Source of the DNA: SB21 sp964415295
Lineage (GTDB): Bacteria > CLD3 > SB21
DNA length: 64,000 nt
Assembly (NCBI GenBank): GCA_964415295.1
Contig: CAYPYN010000004.1
Coordinates: forward strand, 310,001-374,000
Reading direction: 5' to 3'
Notes under the pieces: model-generated
The model's database searches: none
The model's input: only the letters and a program-made list of their open reading frames with translations
What the model was told of the DNA's origin: nothing
Translations under genes and position numbers: made by a program
Part shown: piece by piece, positions 24,850 through 33,429 of the stretch
How the letters are laid out: every line of letters starts with the position of its first letter
Numbering within the stretch: position 1 is the first letter of the stretch

Positions 24850-25470
24850 TTAAAGGCTCACGCCGAATTTCGCCAAATCCGACCGCAATTGGTCCGGATT
24901 GACGTAATGAATTGCGTTCAAACCGCACAGGCGGGCAGCTTCAACATTTTGCTGCCGGTCGTCAATGAATAGGCATTCTTCAGGTTTGCGATGCGAAATA
25001 TTCAGGGCGGCACGGTAGATCTCCGGATTGGGTTTCATCACATTGAGGTAACAGGATGAGAAAAAGGCATTGAAGTGATCGTGGAGTCCAAAATGACGGA
25101 TCCGGTGCTCGTTGAGTTCGAGCGATTCGTTATTCAGCGATGCCAGGAAATATTTACCCGATGCCGAGACCTCTTTCAAAACACTCAATCCGGGAAGGGC
25201 CCTTGACTGCTCGAACATCTTTTCTTTGAATTGATCGTGTGTAAAGACCTTAGGCATTCCGAAAAGGGTCAGATTGAGATAATCTCGCAGCGAGAACTTG
25301 CCGCTTTCAAAGGAGGCGGCCACTTCCCGATGCCGGTCGCCGAATTCGTTCAATAGCTCCTGGGACGTGATGTCGAATTCGTTCAGAACCTTCACTCGCT
25401 GTTCACGGTCCCAAGCGTTGGTCAAAACGACGCCTCCAAGATCCCAGAAGATCGTGGTGATTTTGTTCAT
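24850..25470 (-). CDS. HAD-superfamily hydrolase
   Basis: A 206-residue haloacid-dehalogenase-like phosphatase. Motif I is FWDLGGVVLTN, where the usual DxDxT/V is DLGGV (nucleophile Asp, second acid replaced by Gly, as in the YihX and epoxide-hydrolase N-domain branch), motif II ASLNNES, motif III Lys in MKPNPEIY, motif IV FIDDRQQN. A small helical cap lies between motifs I and II. It sits three bases after the B12-binding protein and upstream of the methyltransferase. Substrate unknown. Confidence 0.88.
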   Translation of the reverse strand: MNKITTIFWDLGGVVLTNAWDREQRVKVLNEFDITSQELLNEFGDRHREVAASFESGKFSLRDYLNLTLFGMPKVFTHDQFKEKMFEQSRALPGLSVLKEVSASGKYFLASLNNESLELNEHRIRHFGLHDHFNAFFSSCYLNVMKPNPEIYRAALNISHRKPEECLFIDDRQQNVEAARLCGLNAIHYVNPDQLRSDLAKFGVSL

Positions 25471-25473
25471 GTA

Positions 25474-25893
25474 TTAACGGATTACGGTTTCGCTCTGGTG
25501 TTCGTTCATCCAGTTCTGGATATACGTAACGACGTCCGTAGTGGATGTTCCCGGCCCGAATAGTTTTCCGACGCCCATACTTTCAAGACGAGCGGCATCG
25601 GCATCGGGAATAATCCCGCCGCCGATCAGCAGCACTCCTTCCATGGACTCTTTTTTCATTTCGTCGAGAATCTTGGGAAACAAGGTCATATGGGAACCGG
25701 AAAGAATACTGACGGCAATGACATCGACATCTTCTTGAAGCGCCGCACTCACGATCATTTCCGGAGTTTGGCGTAATCCCGTATAAATGACCTCCATCCC
25801 CGCGTCACGCAGGGCACTGGCAATAACCTTGGCGCCACGGTCATGACCATCCAGTCCCGGCTTGGCAACCAATACTTTGATTTTCTTAGTCAT
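25474..25893 (-). CDS. B12-binding subunit of an acyl-CoA mutase (methylmalonyl-CoA mutase C-terminal type)
   Basis: A 139-residue single cobalamin-binding domain: KPGLDGHDRGAKV carries the lower-ligand His17, then SILSGSH and GGGIIPD. This is the separate small-subunit form found where methylmalonyl-CoA mutase is split. The TIM-barrel catalytic subunit and MeaB are not in the window. ATG at 25893 is used because the family motif begins right after it; an earlier start at 25977 would run into the DUF1573 gene. It is followed after three bases by the HAD gene. Confidence 0.93.
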   Translation of the reverse strand: MTKKIKVLVAKPGLDGHDRGAKVIASALRDAGMEVIYTGLRQTPEMIVSAALQEDVDVIAVSILSGSHMTLFPKILDEMKKESMEGVLLIGGGIIPDADAARLESMGVGKLFGPGTSTTDVVTYIQNWMNEHQSETVIR

Positions 25894-25948
25894 ATTTTTA
25901 TGGAAGTTGGTTAAATGATGCTGGTCACAAACGAAACAAACATTGAAA

Positions 25949-26389
25949 TCAGGGTGTCTTGGATGCATTCTGCTCAATTACGGCACGGAATATCAGAGTT
26001 TTGGCAGGGGTTTCCGGATCATTTGAGAAGACGGTAAGCGTTTTCTTCTGCTTACCTGAGCGTCCTTTGGTCTTGAAAGTAGTCTTGATCTCCCCCTTCG
26101 CTTGCGGCGGGATACGGTTGGCACTCAGCAAGGCGGCCGTGCAGCCACAGGATGCACGCACCTGCCCAATGATCAAAGTATCCGTGCCCGCATTGGTAAA
26201 AACGAACGTATGCTCCACCACTGCCCCCTCGGCGATCGTTCCAAAATCAAATTCCTCTTCAGAAAATTTGATCTTGGCACCGGGCGAGTCCTGAAAACTG
26301 TGTATGCCGCTGAATAAACGCTTCTGATAGAGTAATCCCAATGCGAATGCCAGAACGAAGAGGCCGGAGTAAATAAGTTTTTTGCTCAT
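25949..26389 (-). CDS. DUF1573 domain protein, membrane-anchored
   Basis: 146 residues: an N-terminal membrane anchor (about 5-22), then an Ig-like DUF1573 domain with EFDFGTIAEGAVVEHTF, ASCGCTAA and the DPETP strand near the end. This domain is abundant in FCB bacteria and of unknown function; the CGC motif is conserved. ATG at 26389 is preferred over a TTG four codons upstream. Possibly the first gene of the unit reading to 22714, although 55 bases separate it from the next gene. Confidence 0.85.
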   Translation of the reverse strand: MSKKLIYSGLFVLAFALGLLYQKRLFSGIHSFQDSPGAKIKFSEEEFDFGTIAEGAVVEHTFVFTNAGTDTLIIGQVRASCGCTAALLSANRIPPQAKGEIKTTFKTKGRSGKQKKTLTVFSNDPETPAKTLIFRAVIEQNASKTP

Positions 26390-26485
26390 AGCTGTACCCA
26401 ATTACTTGTCGATAAAATTACCCCGATTCCTGTATAAAATCAAGGTATTTTTGGCCTTATAATCCGCAGAACTCTCAAAATACTG

Positions 26486-26514
26486 TTGATTTTAGAAACA
26501 AAAAAATCTATGTT
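26486..26514 (+). promoter_or_regulatory. Possible promoter of recO
   Basis: TTGATT (26486-26491), 17-bp spacer, TATGTT (26509-26514), about 27 bp before the recO start codon. Each box matches consensus at four of six positions. Confidence 0.4.
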
Positions 26515-26540
26515 TTGTTAGCAAAAAATGAGCCAATGAA

Positions 26541-27302
26541 ATGTCGATTCAGCGAACTGAGGCAATAATTCTAAAAACGATCCCGTATGGAGAGACAAGC
26601 AAAATCCTTACCACTTTTACAAAGAATCTAGGTAAAGTCAATTTGCTTGCCAGGGGTGCTCGGGATGTGAAGAGCAAATACGGCGGCTCACTGGAGCTCT
26701 TCACGCACGTTTCGCTCATTTTTTATGAAAGATCAGAAAGGGATTTGCAATATGTCTCCGATGTGACGGTCATTGATCCATTCCTGGGAATTCACGATCA
26801 TCTGGACAGAACCTATACGGCCTTAGCCATCATCGAAATGTGTAACCGACTGATCCATGGAACTGAGGATAACCGGAACCTCTTTGACCTGTTACTTAGA
26901 ACCCTTCGGGGACTGGACCAAACGGAGAAAAGACCCGGTAACGGTTTTTTATACTTCATGCTGCACATGGCGGAACGGTTGGGCTTTAAGATCGAAGTTG
27001 AACATTGCAGCCATTGCCGCGACATGATGAGTCATGAAAGATTGCGTTTCGATTTTGAATACGGGCGAGTAACCTGCGAATCCTGTCCTCCGAATATGAG
27101 GATTGAAAACGGCCAACCTGTTTCGCGGGAATCGCTGGGCGTATTGCGACAATTTGCGAGATCCGATGGACACGGCATATACAACGTGCTTATTTCGGAA
27201 AAAGCCGGTGGTGAGATCTTTCAGATACTTCTGAATCATCTGCAATACCATATTGACGAACTGAAAAATTTGAATACGATCCCTTATCTAAAATTCGCCT
27301 AA
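26541..27302 (+). CDS. recO: DNA repair protein RecO
   Basis: RecO works with RecR (and RecF) to load RecA onto SSB-coated DNA. The 253-residue protein has an N-terminal OB fold (about 1-80, starting RTEAIILKTIPYGETSKI), a helical middle and a four-Cys zinc-type motif, CSHC and later CESC, around residues 150-180. Length is normal. It is followed after seven bases by lptC. With recA and two ssb genes in the same window it completes much of the gap-repair pathway. Confidence 0.95.
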   Translation: MSIQRTEAIILKTIPYGETSKILTTFTKNLGKVNLLARGARDVKSKYGGSLELFTHVSLIFYERSERDLQYVSDVTVIDPFLGIHDHLDRTYTALAIIEMCNRLIHGTEDNRNLFDLLLRTLRGLDQTEKRPGNGFLYFMLHMAERLGFKIEVEHCSHCRDMMSHERLRFDFEYGRVTCESCPPNMRIENGQPVSRESLGVLRQFARSDGHGIYNVLISEKAGGEIFQILLNHLQYHIDELKNLNTIPYLKFA

Positions 27303-27309
27303 GTGAGCC

Positions 27310-27960
27310 ATGTTCTCTGATCATCTAAAAGTCATCTCGCATTGGGTCGTCATAAGCGCTCTCACGGCGGCCGGCTGTTCCGATCTGACGGAATCCTCAT
27401 CGGCAGGATCCGGAAAAGAAGCGGGGCGTCCCGATCAGGAGGGATGGAATGCAACGGTGTTCTTTACCACCAACGGCGTCATCGAAGCGGAACTCCATGC
27501 CCGTCATATGATGCGCTGGAATGGTCAGAAGATGACAACCTTTGGCCAAGGCTTGCGGGTGGAATTCTATGAAAAAGGCGTCCACAATGCCACGCTCACC
27601 TCAGACAGCGGTGAGGTTCGGGGCCATACCAATAATTTAACGGCTATCGGCAATGTGGTAATTGTTTCAGATAGCGGACTTACTATGCGAACGGAGAAGA
27701 TATACTGGGACGATCAGAAACAAAAAATAATAGCCGACGGCTTTGTCACCATGACCTCCGACGAAGACACGCTGAACGGTTATGAATTCGAATCCAACCG
27801 CGATCTAACCAATTGGAAAATGAAGAACGCTTTCGGCCGTTCCGCCCGCGATATAGATCTCAGAACCGGTACGGTCAAGCCCAGGGACGAAAGAACGGCA
27901 AGACAGGATGCGGAGATGGAAAAGGAAATGAAGAACGCATTAAAAGATATTGAACAGTGA
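27310..27960 (+). CDS. lptC: LptC-like LPS transport lipoprotein
   Basis: A 216-residue lipoprotein (lipobox AAGC) with a single beta-jellyroll of the LptC/OstA type: repeated short strands such as GLRVEFYEKGVHNATLTSDSG and NLTAIGNVVIVSDSGL. LptC joins the LptBFG ABC transporter to the periplasmic bridge that moves lipopolysaccharide to the outer membrane. A lipid anchor instead of a transmembrane helix is typical of non-proteobacterial forms. Position directly before the OstA-like gene and lptB supports the call. Confidence 0.87.
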   Translation: MFSDHLKVISHWVVISALTAAGCSDLTESSSAGSGKEAGRPDQEGWNATVFFTTNGVIEAELHARHMMRWNGQKMTTFGQGLRVEFYEKGVHNATLTSDSGEVRGHTNNLTAIGNVVIVSDSGLTMRTEKIYWDDQKQKIIADGFVTMTSDEDTLNGYEFESNRDLTNWKMKNAFGRSARDIDLRTGTVKPRDERTARQDAEMEKEMKNALKDIEQ

Positions 27961-27981
27961 CGTTTGTTCGACAGGCCGTAC

Positions 27982-29184
27982 ATGAACTCATGCCGTTTTG
28001 TAATATTCGCCGGGTTAATTTTGCTGTTATTGGATTTGCGTTCCTCGCCGGCCCAGCAGGATACGGCCTCAAACCGGGAAGAATACAAACCCCTGAGACT
28101 GGATGAGGCGGATGAGATCGAAAATCAGCGGATCGAAGGAAAAGACGTTCTTAAAGCCAAAGGGCATGTTCGGTTCTCCCAGGATACGCTGACGGCCTTG
28201 TGCGATCAGGCGGCTTTTTTCAGGGATATTCAAATGGCGATCCTGATCGGTGGTGTTGTACTCAATGACCGGCATCGCACAATTTTTTGCGATAAGGCGC
28301 GTTACTATGCCAAGCAAAAGAAATCGGTTTGCCAGGGCAATGTAGTCTTCATTGATCGTTCCACAACTCTGGTAGCAGATTCGCTGGTATATTTTCAGAA
28401 TGTGGAACAACTCAACGCTCAGGGAAATGTGGTCGTTTTCGACAGCCTAGAATCGGTCACACTGTACGGCCAGGAAGGGTTTTACGATGTACGGCGGAAA
28501 TACGCTACGGTGAAGGGACACCCGTATATGATACAATTTGACAGTACCGTTTTCAAGGGTCAGAATACGGCGCGGCTGAGCCGCGGTATGACTTCCTCTC
28601 CCCTACCCGATAGCCTGGGCCGTCCGCAGCGATTTTCTCCGGCCGACCAGCTCACGGCCCGAGGACTTTTTGTGGAGTCTTTTATCGATCGTAATAAAGT
28701 GGTCATTAAAGATTCGGTTTCAATTGTGAGAGAGAAATTGAAGACCACTTCCCAAAAGGCCACGTTTCTGTCCAAGAAGGAGACTCTTTATCTGGAATAC
28801 GATCCTCGTGCCGTGTATGAAAAGAATGTGATGACCGGCGATACGATGGAAGTGCAGTTCAAAAATAAGAATGTCCGCACCATTTATGTCAGAGGCCGCG
28901 GTGAAGCTTCATCGGAGGCAGATTCTAAAGGGAAGAGGCACCGCCTTCGTGCTAAAGAAATGATCATGTTCATCGATGAAAACAAAGTCCGCATGCTCGA
29001 AGCGCGTGGAAATGCGTACAATCTATATTATCTCGAAAATCGAGAGGGAGTCAACGAAATCTCCGGACCCAAGATCCGGCTGTTCTTCAATGAAGACGGT
29101 AAACTTTCGCACTTCAAAGTCGAGGGGGGTACTGAAGGTACCTATTTCCCCGAAAAATATGAAGAAAAAGCAGGAAAACAGTAG
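27982..29184 (+). CDS. LptA/OstA-like LPS transport protein
   Basis: A 400-residue exported protein with a signal peptide ending near PAQQ and a run of OstA-type strands (LKAKGHVRFSQDTL, VCQGNVVFIDRSTTL, LNAQGNVVVFDS). It is about twice the length of E. coli LptA, so it forms a longer piece of the LPS bridge or combines the LptA role with an LptD N-terminal-like part; no LptD barrel is present. ATG at 27982 is preferred over a TTG six codons earlier. It lies between lptC and lptB, five bases before the latter. Confidence 0.85.
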   Translation: MNSCRFVIFAGLILLLLDLRSSPAQQDTASNREEYKPLRLDEADEIENQRIEGKDVLKAKGHVRFSQDTLTALCDQAAFFRDIQMAILIGGVVLNDRHRTIFCDKARYYAKQKKSVCQGNVVFIDRSTTLVADSLVYFQNVEQLNAQGNVVVFDSLESVTLYGQEGFYDVRRKYATVKGHPYMIQFDSTVFKGQNTARLSRGMTSSPLPDSLGRPQRFSPADQLTARGLFVESFIDRNKVVIKDSVSIVREKLKTTSQKATFLSKKETLYLEYDPRAVYEKNVMTGDTMEVQFKNKNVRTIYVRGRGEASSEADSKGKRHRLRAKEMIMFIDENKVRMLEARGNAYNLYYLENREGVNEISGPKIRLFFNEDGKLSHFKVEGGTEGTYFPEKYEEKAGKQ

Positions 29185-29189
29185 CGGCT

Positions 29190-30023
29190 ATGGATACGTC
29201 TGAATTCTCTACAAACCAGGAACACGCCGGGACGCATCCGCATGCGCCGGCCGCTGAGATCCGATCGGAGCATCTGGATCATCAGCATGAAGCAAAAAAA
29301 ACGCTCCGCGCCGAAGAACTGGTGAAAAAATACGGCGGCCGGAACGTGGTCAACGGCGTAGATGTGCAGGTTACGCAGGGCGAAATTGTCGGACTGCTCG
29401 GACCCAACGGCGCCGGTAAGACCACCACATTTTATATGATCACCGGTATGATCAAACCCAATCACGGACGGATCTTCCTCGATGAACACAATATCACCAA
29501 AATGGCCATGTACCGCCGAGCACGCATGGGTATAGGTTATCTGTCGCAGGAGGCTTCGATCTTTCGGAAGCTTACCGTAGAACAGAATATCATGGCCATA
29601 CTCCAAACCATGGATATCACAAGCCAGGAAAGAAAGCACCGGCTTGAACAGCTCTTGGAAGACATGGCCATAACCCGCATAGCCAAAAGCAAAGGATACT
29701 CGCTATCCGGTGGAGAACGCCGGAGAACAGAGATCGCAAGAGCATTGGTGACCAATCCCCGATTCCTCCTGCTGGACGAGCCTTTTGCGGGCATCGATCC
29801 CATTGCCGTTGAGGATATTCAATCGATCGTAAAAGGACTTCGAGAAAGAGGTATCGGCATCCTGATCACCGATCATAACGTGCACGAAACGCTGGCCATA
29901 ACCAATCGCGCTTATCTGCTGTTTGACGGCCGCGTGCTCAAGAGCGGTTCGGCAGAATTTCTTGCGGAAGATCCCGAAGCCCGTAAACTGTATCTCGGCG
30001 ATAAATTCAAACTCAGGGATTAG
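29190..30023 (+). CDS. lptB: LPS export ABC transporter ATPase LptB
   Basis: The cytoplasmic ATPase that powers LPS extraction with LptF/LptG. The 277-residue product has Walker A GPNGAGKTT (71-79), signature LSGGERRR, Walker B FLLLDEPFAGIDP and the family motif ITDHNVHETL. It differs from standard LptB (about 240) by an N-terminal extension of about 38 residues with six His (12, 16, 18, 28, 31, 33). No alternative in-frame start follows within the extension. The next gene is rpoN, as in proteobacteria. Confidence 0.96.
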   Translation: MDTSEFSTNQEHAGTHPHAPAAEIRSEHLDHQHEAKKTLRAEELVKKYGGRNVVNGVDVQVTQGEIVGLLGPNGAGKTTTFYMITGMIKPNHGRIFLDEHNITKMAMYRRARMGIGYLSQEASIFRKLTVEQNIMAILQTMDITSQERKHRLEQLLEDMAITRIAKSKGYSLSGGERRRTEIARALVTNPRFLLLDEPFAGIDPIAVEDIQSIVKGLRERGIGILITDHNVHETLAITNRAYLLFDGRVLKSGSAEFLAEDPEARKLYLGDKFKLRD

Positions 30024-30028
30024 CTTCG

Positions 30029-31696
30029 ATGTCGCAAGGCATGAAACAAATACTAAGCCAGCAGATGAAGATGACTCCGCAGCAAATACTGCTGTCCAGT
30101 CTTCTTCAACTGCCTTTGCAACAGCTCGAACAGAGGCTAAAGCAGGAGCTCGAATTGAATCCCCTCCTCGAGGAAACGCAGGAACTTGAAGAAAACCTCG
30201 AACAGGACGAGGATCTTGAATTGGAACAGGAGGAAGAAGAAAAGCAGGAACTCCTTCAGAAGCAGGAAAAGGATGAATCTCAGAAAGAAGAAGAACAGCT
30301 CAAGGAAGAAAGAGAAAAGGAAAAGAAGGAAGAAGAAGAGGTTGACTGGGACAAGTTTCTTAACGACGAGAGTCACTATGAAGTCAAAGCGCCGCGCGAT
30401 CTGAGTCAGGAGGAAGAAGAAACCGAGTGGATCCAGCCGGATCAAAAGACACTGGCCGATTTCCTCCTTGAGCAACTGAGATTCACGTCCCTCAACGACA
30501 AAGAACGCGAGATCGGCGAGTATATCATCTGGAATATCAACGAAGACGGATATCTGGTCTATGAGGAACTCATACCCTCCTCCGAAAAAAATTCCGAGAT
30601 CCGGGAATTTACTCAGGCGGCCGAAGATTTCCGTGACGACAGGATCACTTTTTCGGCTCAGGAACCGCTAACGCCCGAGGTCCCCGACAAGCCCTCAGTT
30701 AAGAAAGGAAAAAACATCCCTCGCATCGATCCCGTGCAGGCCATCGCAGATGAACTGAAGGTCACTACGGAGGAAGTAAAACACGTTCTGAAGACCATTC
30801 AGACATTTGATCCTCCCGGAATCGCCGCCCGCGACCTCAAAGAGTGTATGCTGTTGCAACTGGAACGATTCAAAGATGACTTCTATAACGACGGGATGTC
30901 TCTGTCCTTACGCATACTCCGTGAGGCCTATGAAGACTTCATCAACCGGCGTTACGATAAAGTCAGCCGCCAACTCAAGATTCCGATGGAATCGATCAAG
31001 AATGTTGTTGGAGAAATTTTTAAACTGAATCCCAAACCCGGTGACGGTTATATCAAACCGGAGCAGAATTACATCACGCCGGATGTCATCATCAAAAAGG
31101 TTCACAACAAATTCGAGATCATCCTGAACGATTACGGCGTTCCAAAGCTGCGGATAAATCATGCGTATAAACGCATGATGCTGGAAAAGAATAAGTCAAA
31201 AAAAGAGGCCAAAGAGTTCATCAAGAACAAACTGGAAGCGGCCAAGTGGCTTATCAATTCCATTTACCGCCGCCGCGACACGATCTACCGGACCGTCGAA
31301 GCGATCGTAGATCTTCAGCATGACTTCTTTGATAAAGGGATTGAACATATCAAACCCATGAAGCTGGAGGACGTGGCCACACGTATCGGTATGGATATTT
31401 CAACGATCAGCCGGGCAACCAACGGGAAATACGCGCAGACCGATTACGGCGTATTTGAATTAAAGTACTTCTTCTCGACCGGCATGGTTAATTCCGAAGG
31501 CGAAGATGTATCCACCAAGCAGATCAAAGCGCTTCTTAAGCAGGTTGTGGATGAGGAGGACAAAAGAAAACCATGGAGCGACGAGGATCTGGCCCGATTG
31601 CTTACTGAAAAGGGTACGCCGATCGCCCGCCGCACGATCACCAAATATCGGGAACAAATGATGATCCCGGCGGCCCGCTTACGAAGAGAGATATGA
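30029..31696 (+). CDS. rpoN: RNA polymerase sigma-54 factor
   Basis: Directs RNA polymerase to -24/-12 promoters that need an AAA+ activator. Region I is present (MKQILSQQMKMTPQQILLSS then LQLPLQQLEQRL), region II is a long acidic linker (about 50-115) made mostly of Glu, Lys and Gln, then the core-binding domain (about 235-430), the HTH and the RpoN box ARRTITKYRE (about 533-542). At 555 residues it is longer than E. coli RpoN (477), mainly from the linker. No sigma-54 AAA+ activator is encoded in the window. It starts five bases after lptB. Confidence 0.97.
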   Translation: MSQGMKQILSQQMKMTPQQILLSSLLQLPLQQLEQRLKQELELNPLLEETQELEENLEQDEDLELEQEEEEKQELLQKQEKDESQKEEEQLKEEREKEKKEEEEVDWDKFLNDESHYEVKAPRDLSQEEEETEWIQPDQKTLADFLLEQLRFTSLNDKEREIGEYIIWNINEDGYLVYEELIPSSEKNSEIREFTQAAEDFRDDRITFSAQEPLTPEVPDKPSVKKGKNIPRIDPVQAIADELKVTTEEVKHVLKTIQTFDPPGIAARDLKECMLLQLERFKDDFYNDGMSLSLRILREAYEDFINRRYDKVSRQLKIPMESIKNVVGEIFKLNPKPGDGYIKPEQNYITPDVIIKKVHNKFEIILNDYGVPKLRINHAYKRMMLEKNKSKKEAKEFIKNKLEAAKWLINSIYRRRDTIYRTVEAIVDLQHDFFDKGIEHIKPMKLEDVATRIGMDISTISRATNGKYAQTDYGVFELKYFFSTGMVNSEGEDVSTKQIKALLKQVVDEEDKRKPWSDEDLARLLTEKGTPIARRTITKYREQMMIPAARLRREI

Positions 31697-31737
31697 ATTG
31701 AAAACAGTGTCACAAATCAAATCAATCGGAGTATAGA

Positions 31738-32673
31738 ATGAGAATTGTGGTTACGGGAGGCGCCGGCTTCTTGGGCTCCCATCTTTGCGACCGGCTTCTG
31801 AGCGAAGGTCACGAGGTCATCTGCATCGACAATCTGATCACAGGCAGCACGGCCAACATTGAGCATATACGAAACAAAAACTTCACATTCATCCTATACG
31901 ATGTGACCAATTACCTTTACGTCGAGGGCCCGGTGAACTTTGTCTTTCACTTCGCCAGCCCCGCCAGTCCGATCGATTATCTGGAACTGCCCATTCAAAC
32001 GCTAAAAGTCGGTTCTTTGGGTACACATAAGGCGCTTGGTCTTGCCAAGAATAAAAAGGCCGGATTCTTGTTGGCCTCTACTTCCGAGACCTATGGGGAT
32101 CCGCTGATCAATCCGCAGCACGAGGAATACTGGGGCAATGTCAACCCCGTAGGACCTCGCGGCGTATACGACGAAGCCAAACGATTTGCCGAAGCCATGA
32201 CCATGGCTTATCACACCTACCATGGCGTCGATACACGCATTGTGAGGATCTTTAATACGTATGGACCCCGCAATCGACCCAACGACGGGCGTGTCGTACC
32301 GTCCTTCATCAATCAGGCGATCCGAAACGAACCCATCACCGTTTTCGGAGAAGGAAAACAGACCCGCTCATTCTGTTATGTCAGCGACCTAATCGAAGGT
32401 GTTTACCGCCTCATGAAATCCGATGAGCACTGGCCGGTGAATATCGGAAATCCTTACGAGATGACCATCCTCCAGTTCGCTGAACTCATAATCGAATTGA
32501 CCGGCAGTTCAAGTAAGATCGTGTACCAACCGCTCCCAAAGGACGATCCAACCGTACGCCGGCCGGATATTTCCAAAGCCAAAAAGATCCTTGGTTGGGA
32601 ACCCAGAGTAGATATCCGTGACGGACTGACGAAAACGATAGAGTTTTATCGCGAGCTTATGAAAAAGCGGTAA
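31738..32673 (+). CDS. UDP-glucuronate decarboxylase (UDP-xylose synthase)
   Basis: A short-chain dehydrogenase-type NAD enzyme of 311 residues. GGAGFLGSHL (7-16) binds NAD; the catalytic Ser is in LASTSETYGDP and the YxxxK pair is Tyr144/Lys148; RIFNTYGPR is the usual family motif. The best-matching branch is UXS, which makes UDP-xylose from UDP-glucuronate; other UDP-sugar epimerases are an alternative. CGGAG lies before the ATG. It ends one base before the tadA stop on the other strand. UDP-xylose could feed surface glycans. Confidence 0.9.
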   Translation: MRIVVTGGAGFLGSHLCDRLLSEGHEVICIDNLITGSTANIEHIRNKNFTFILYDVTNYLYVEGPVNFVFHFASPASPIDYLELPIQTLKVGSLGTHKALGLAKNKKAGFLLASTSETYGDPLINPQHEEYWGNVNPVGPRGVYDEAKRFAEAMTMAYHTYHGVDTRIVRIFNTYGPRNRPNDGRVVPSFINQAIRNEPITVFGEGKQTRSFCYVSDLIEGVYRLMKSDEHWPVNIGNPYEMTILQFAELIIELTGSSSKIVYQPLPKDDPTVRRPDISKAKKILGWEPRVDIRDGLTKTIEFYRELMKKR

Positions 32674-33153
32674 TCAATTGGAGTTCTGATTTCGTTTCCT
32701 CAGTTGCGCAAAGAAATCCTTCAGGATCGAAGAACATTTGACCTCAAGAATACCCCCAATCACCTCCGCACGATGATTCAGGCGCTCATCCTCAAGCAAT
32801 CGGTAAAGCGAACGGCATGCGCCTGTTTTCGGATCGATAGCGCCAAAAACCACACGGTCGATTCTTGACAGAACCAGTGCACCGGTACACATCGCGCAAG
32901 GTTCCAAAGTCACGTAAAGCGTCGCACCGTTCAGCCATTTAGAACCTATTGTGGCAACCGCTGACGTTATCGCTATCATCTCTGCGTGGGCGGTCGGATC
33001 CTGCAGCATTTCAATCTGATTGTGACCACGGCCTATGATCCTGTTTTCAAAAACAACGACGGCGCCCACCGGAATCTCGTTCTTCTCATATGCCTTTTCC
33101 GCTTCTCTGAAAGCCTGCTGCATCCATGTTTCATGTTCAATCATTTCTTCCAT
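32674..33153 (-). CDS. tadA: tRNA(adenine34) deaminase TadA
   Basis: Deaminates A34 of tRNA-Arg(ACG) to inosine. From the start at 33153 the protein is 159 residues, the normal length, with zinc-site HAE (56-58) and PCAMC (85-89) and the family sequence LSRIDRVVFGA. The reading frame stays open upstream to 33276 with hydrophobic but poorly conserved residues, so a longer form is possible; neither start has a clear ribosome site. It is convergent with the UDP-glucuronate decarboxylase with no gap. Confidence 0.93.
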   Translation of the reverse strand: MEEMIEHETWMQQAFREAEKAYEKNEIPVGAVVVFENRIIGRGHNQIEMLQDPTAHAEMIAITSAVATIGSKWLNGATLYVTLEPCAMCTGALVLSRIDRVVFGAIDPKTGACRSLYRLLEDERLNHRAEVIGGILEVKCSSILKDFFAQLRKRNQNSN

Positions 33154-33309
33154 ACCGGTGAAGATAGCCAATCCGATTAATGGAAACAACAGCAAATCAG
33201 GTTTCTTGAGTCCATAATCACTATGTCGCATTAATACGACTAGAATCCTTTTAGAAATGTTGCTCAAAAAAGACAAAAAATTGAAACTTTCTTGTATTAA
33301 TCCATATTT

Positions 33310-33337
33310 TTGTTGCTAAACTCATTTATTGTATTAA
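33310..33337 (+). promoter_or_regulatory. Possible promoter of the TPR gene at 33430
   Basis: TTGTTG (33310-33315), 16-bp spacer, TATTAA (33332-33337), giving a leader of about 85 bases. The surrounding 270 bases hold no other gene. Confidence 0.35.
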
Positions 33338-33429
33338 CTTGTCGTTCATCCTGTTTGTTGGCATATTAATTGTAAAAGTTGTTAGTTCACGGGCCCGCGT
33401 GTTCGAGATTAAACATTAAGACAGAGACA

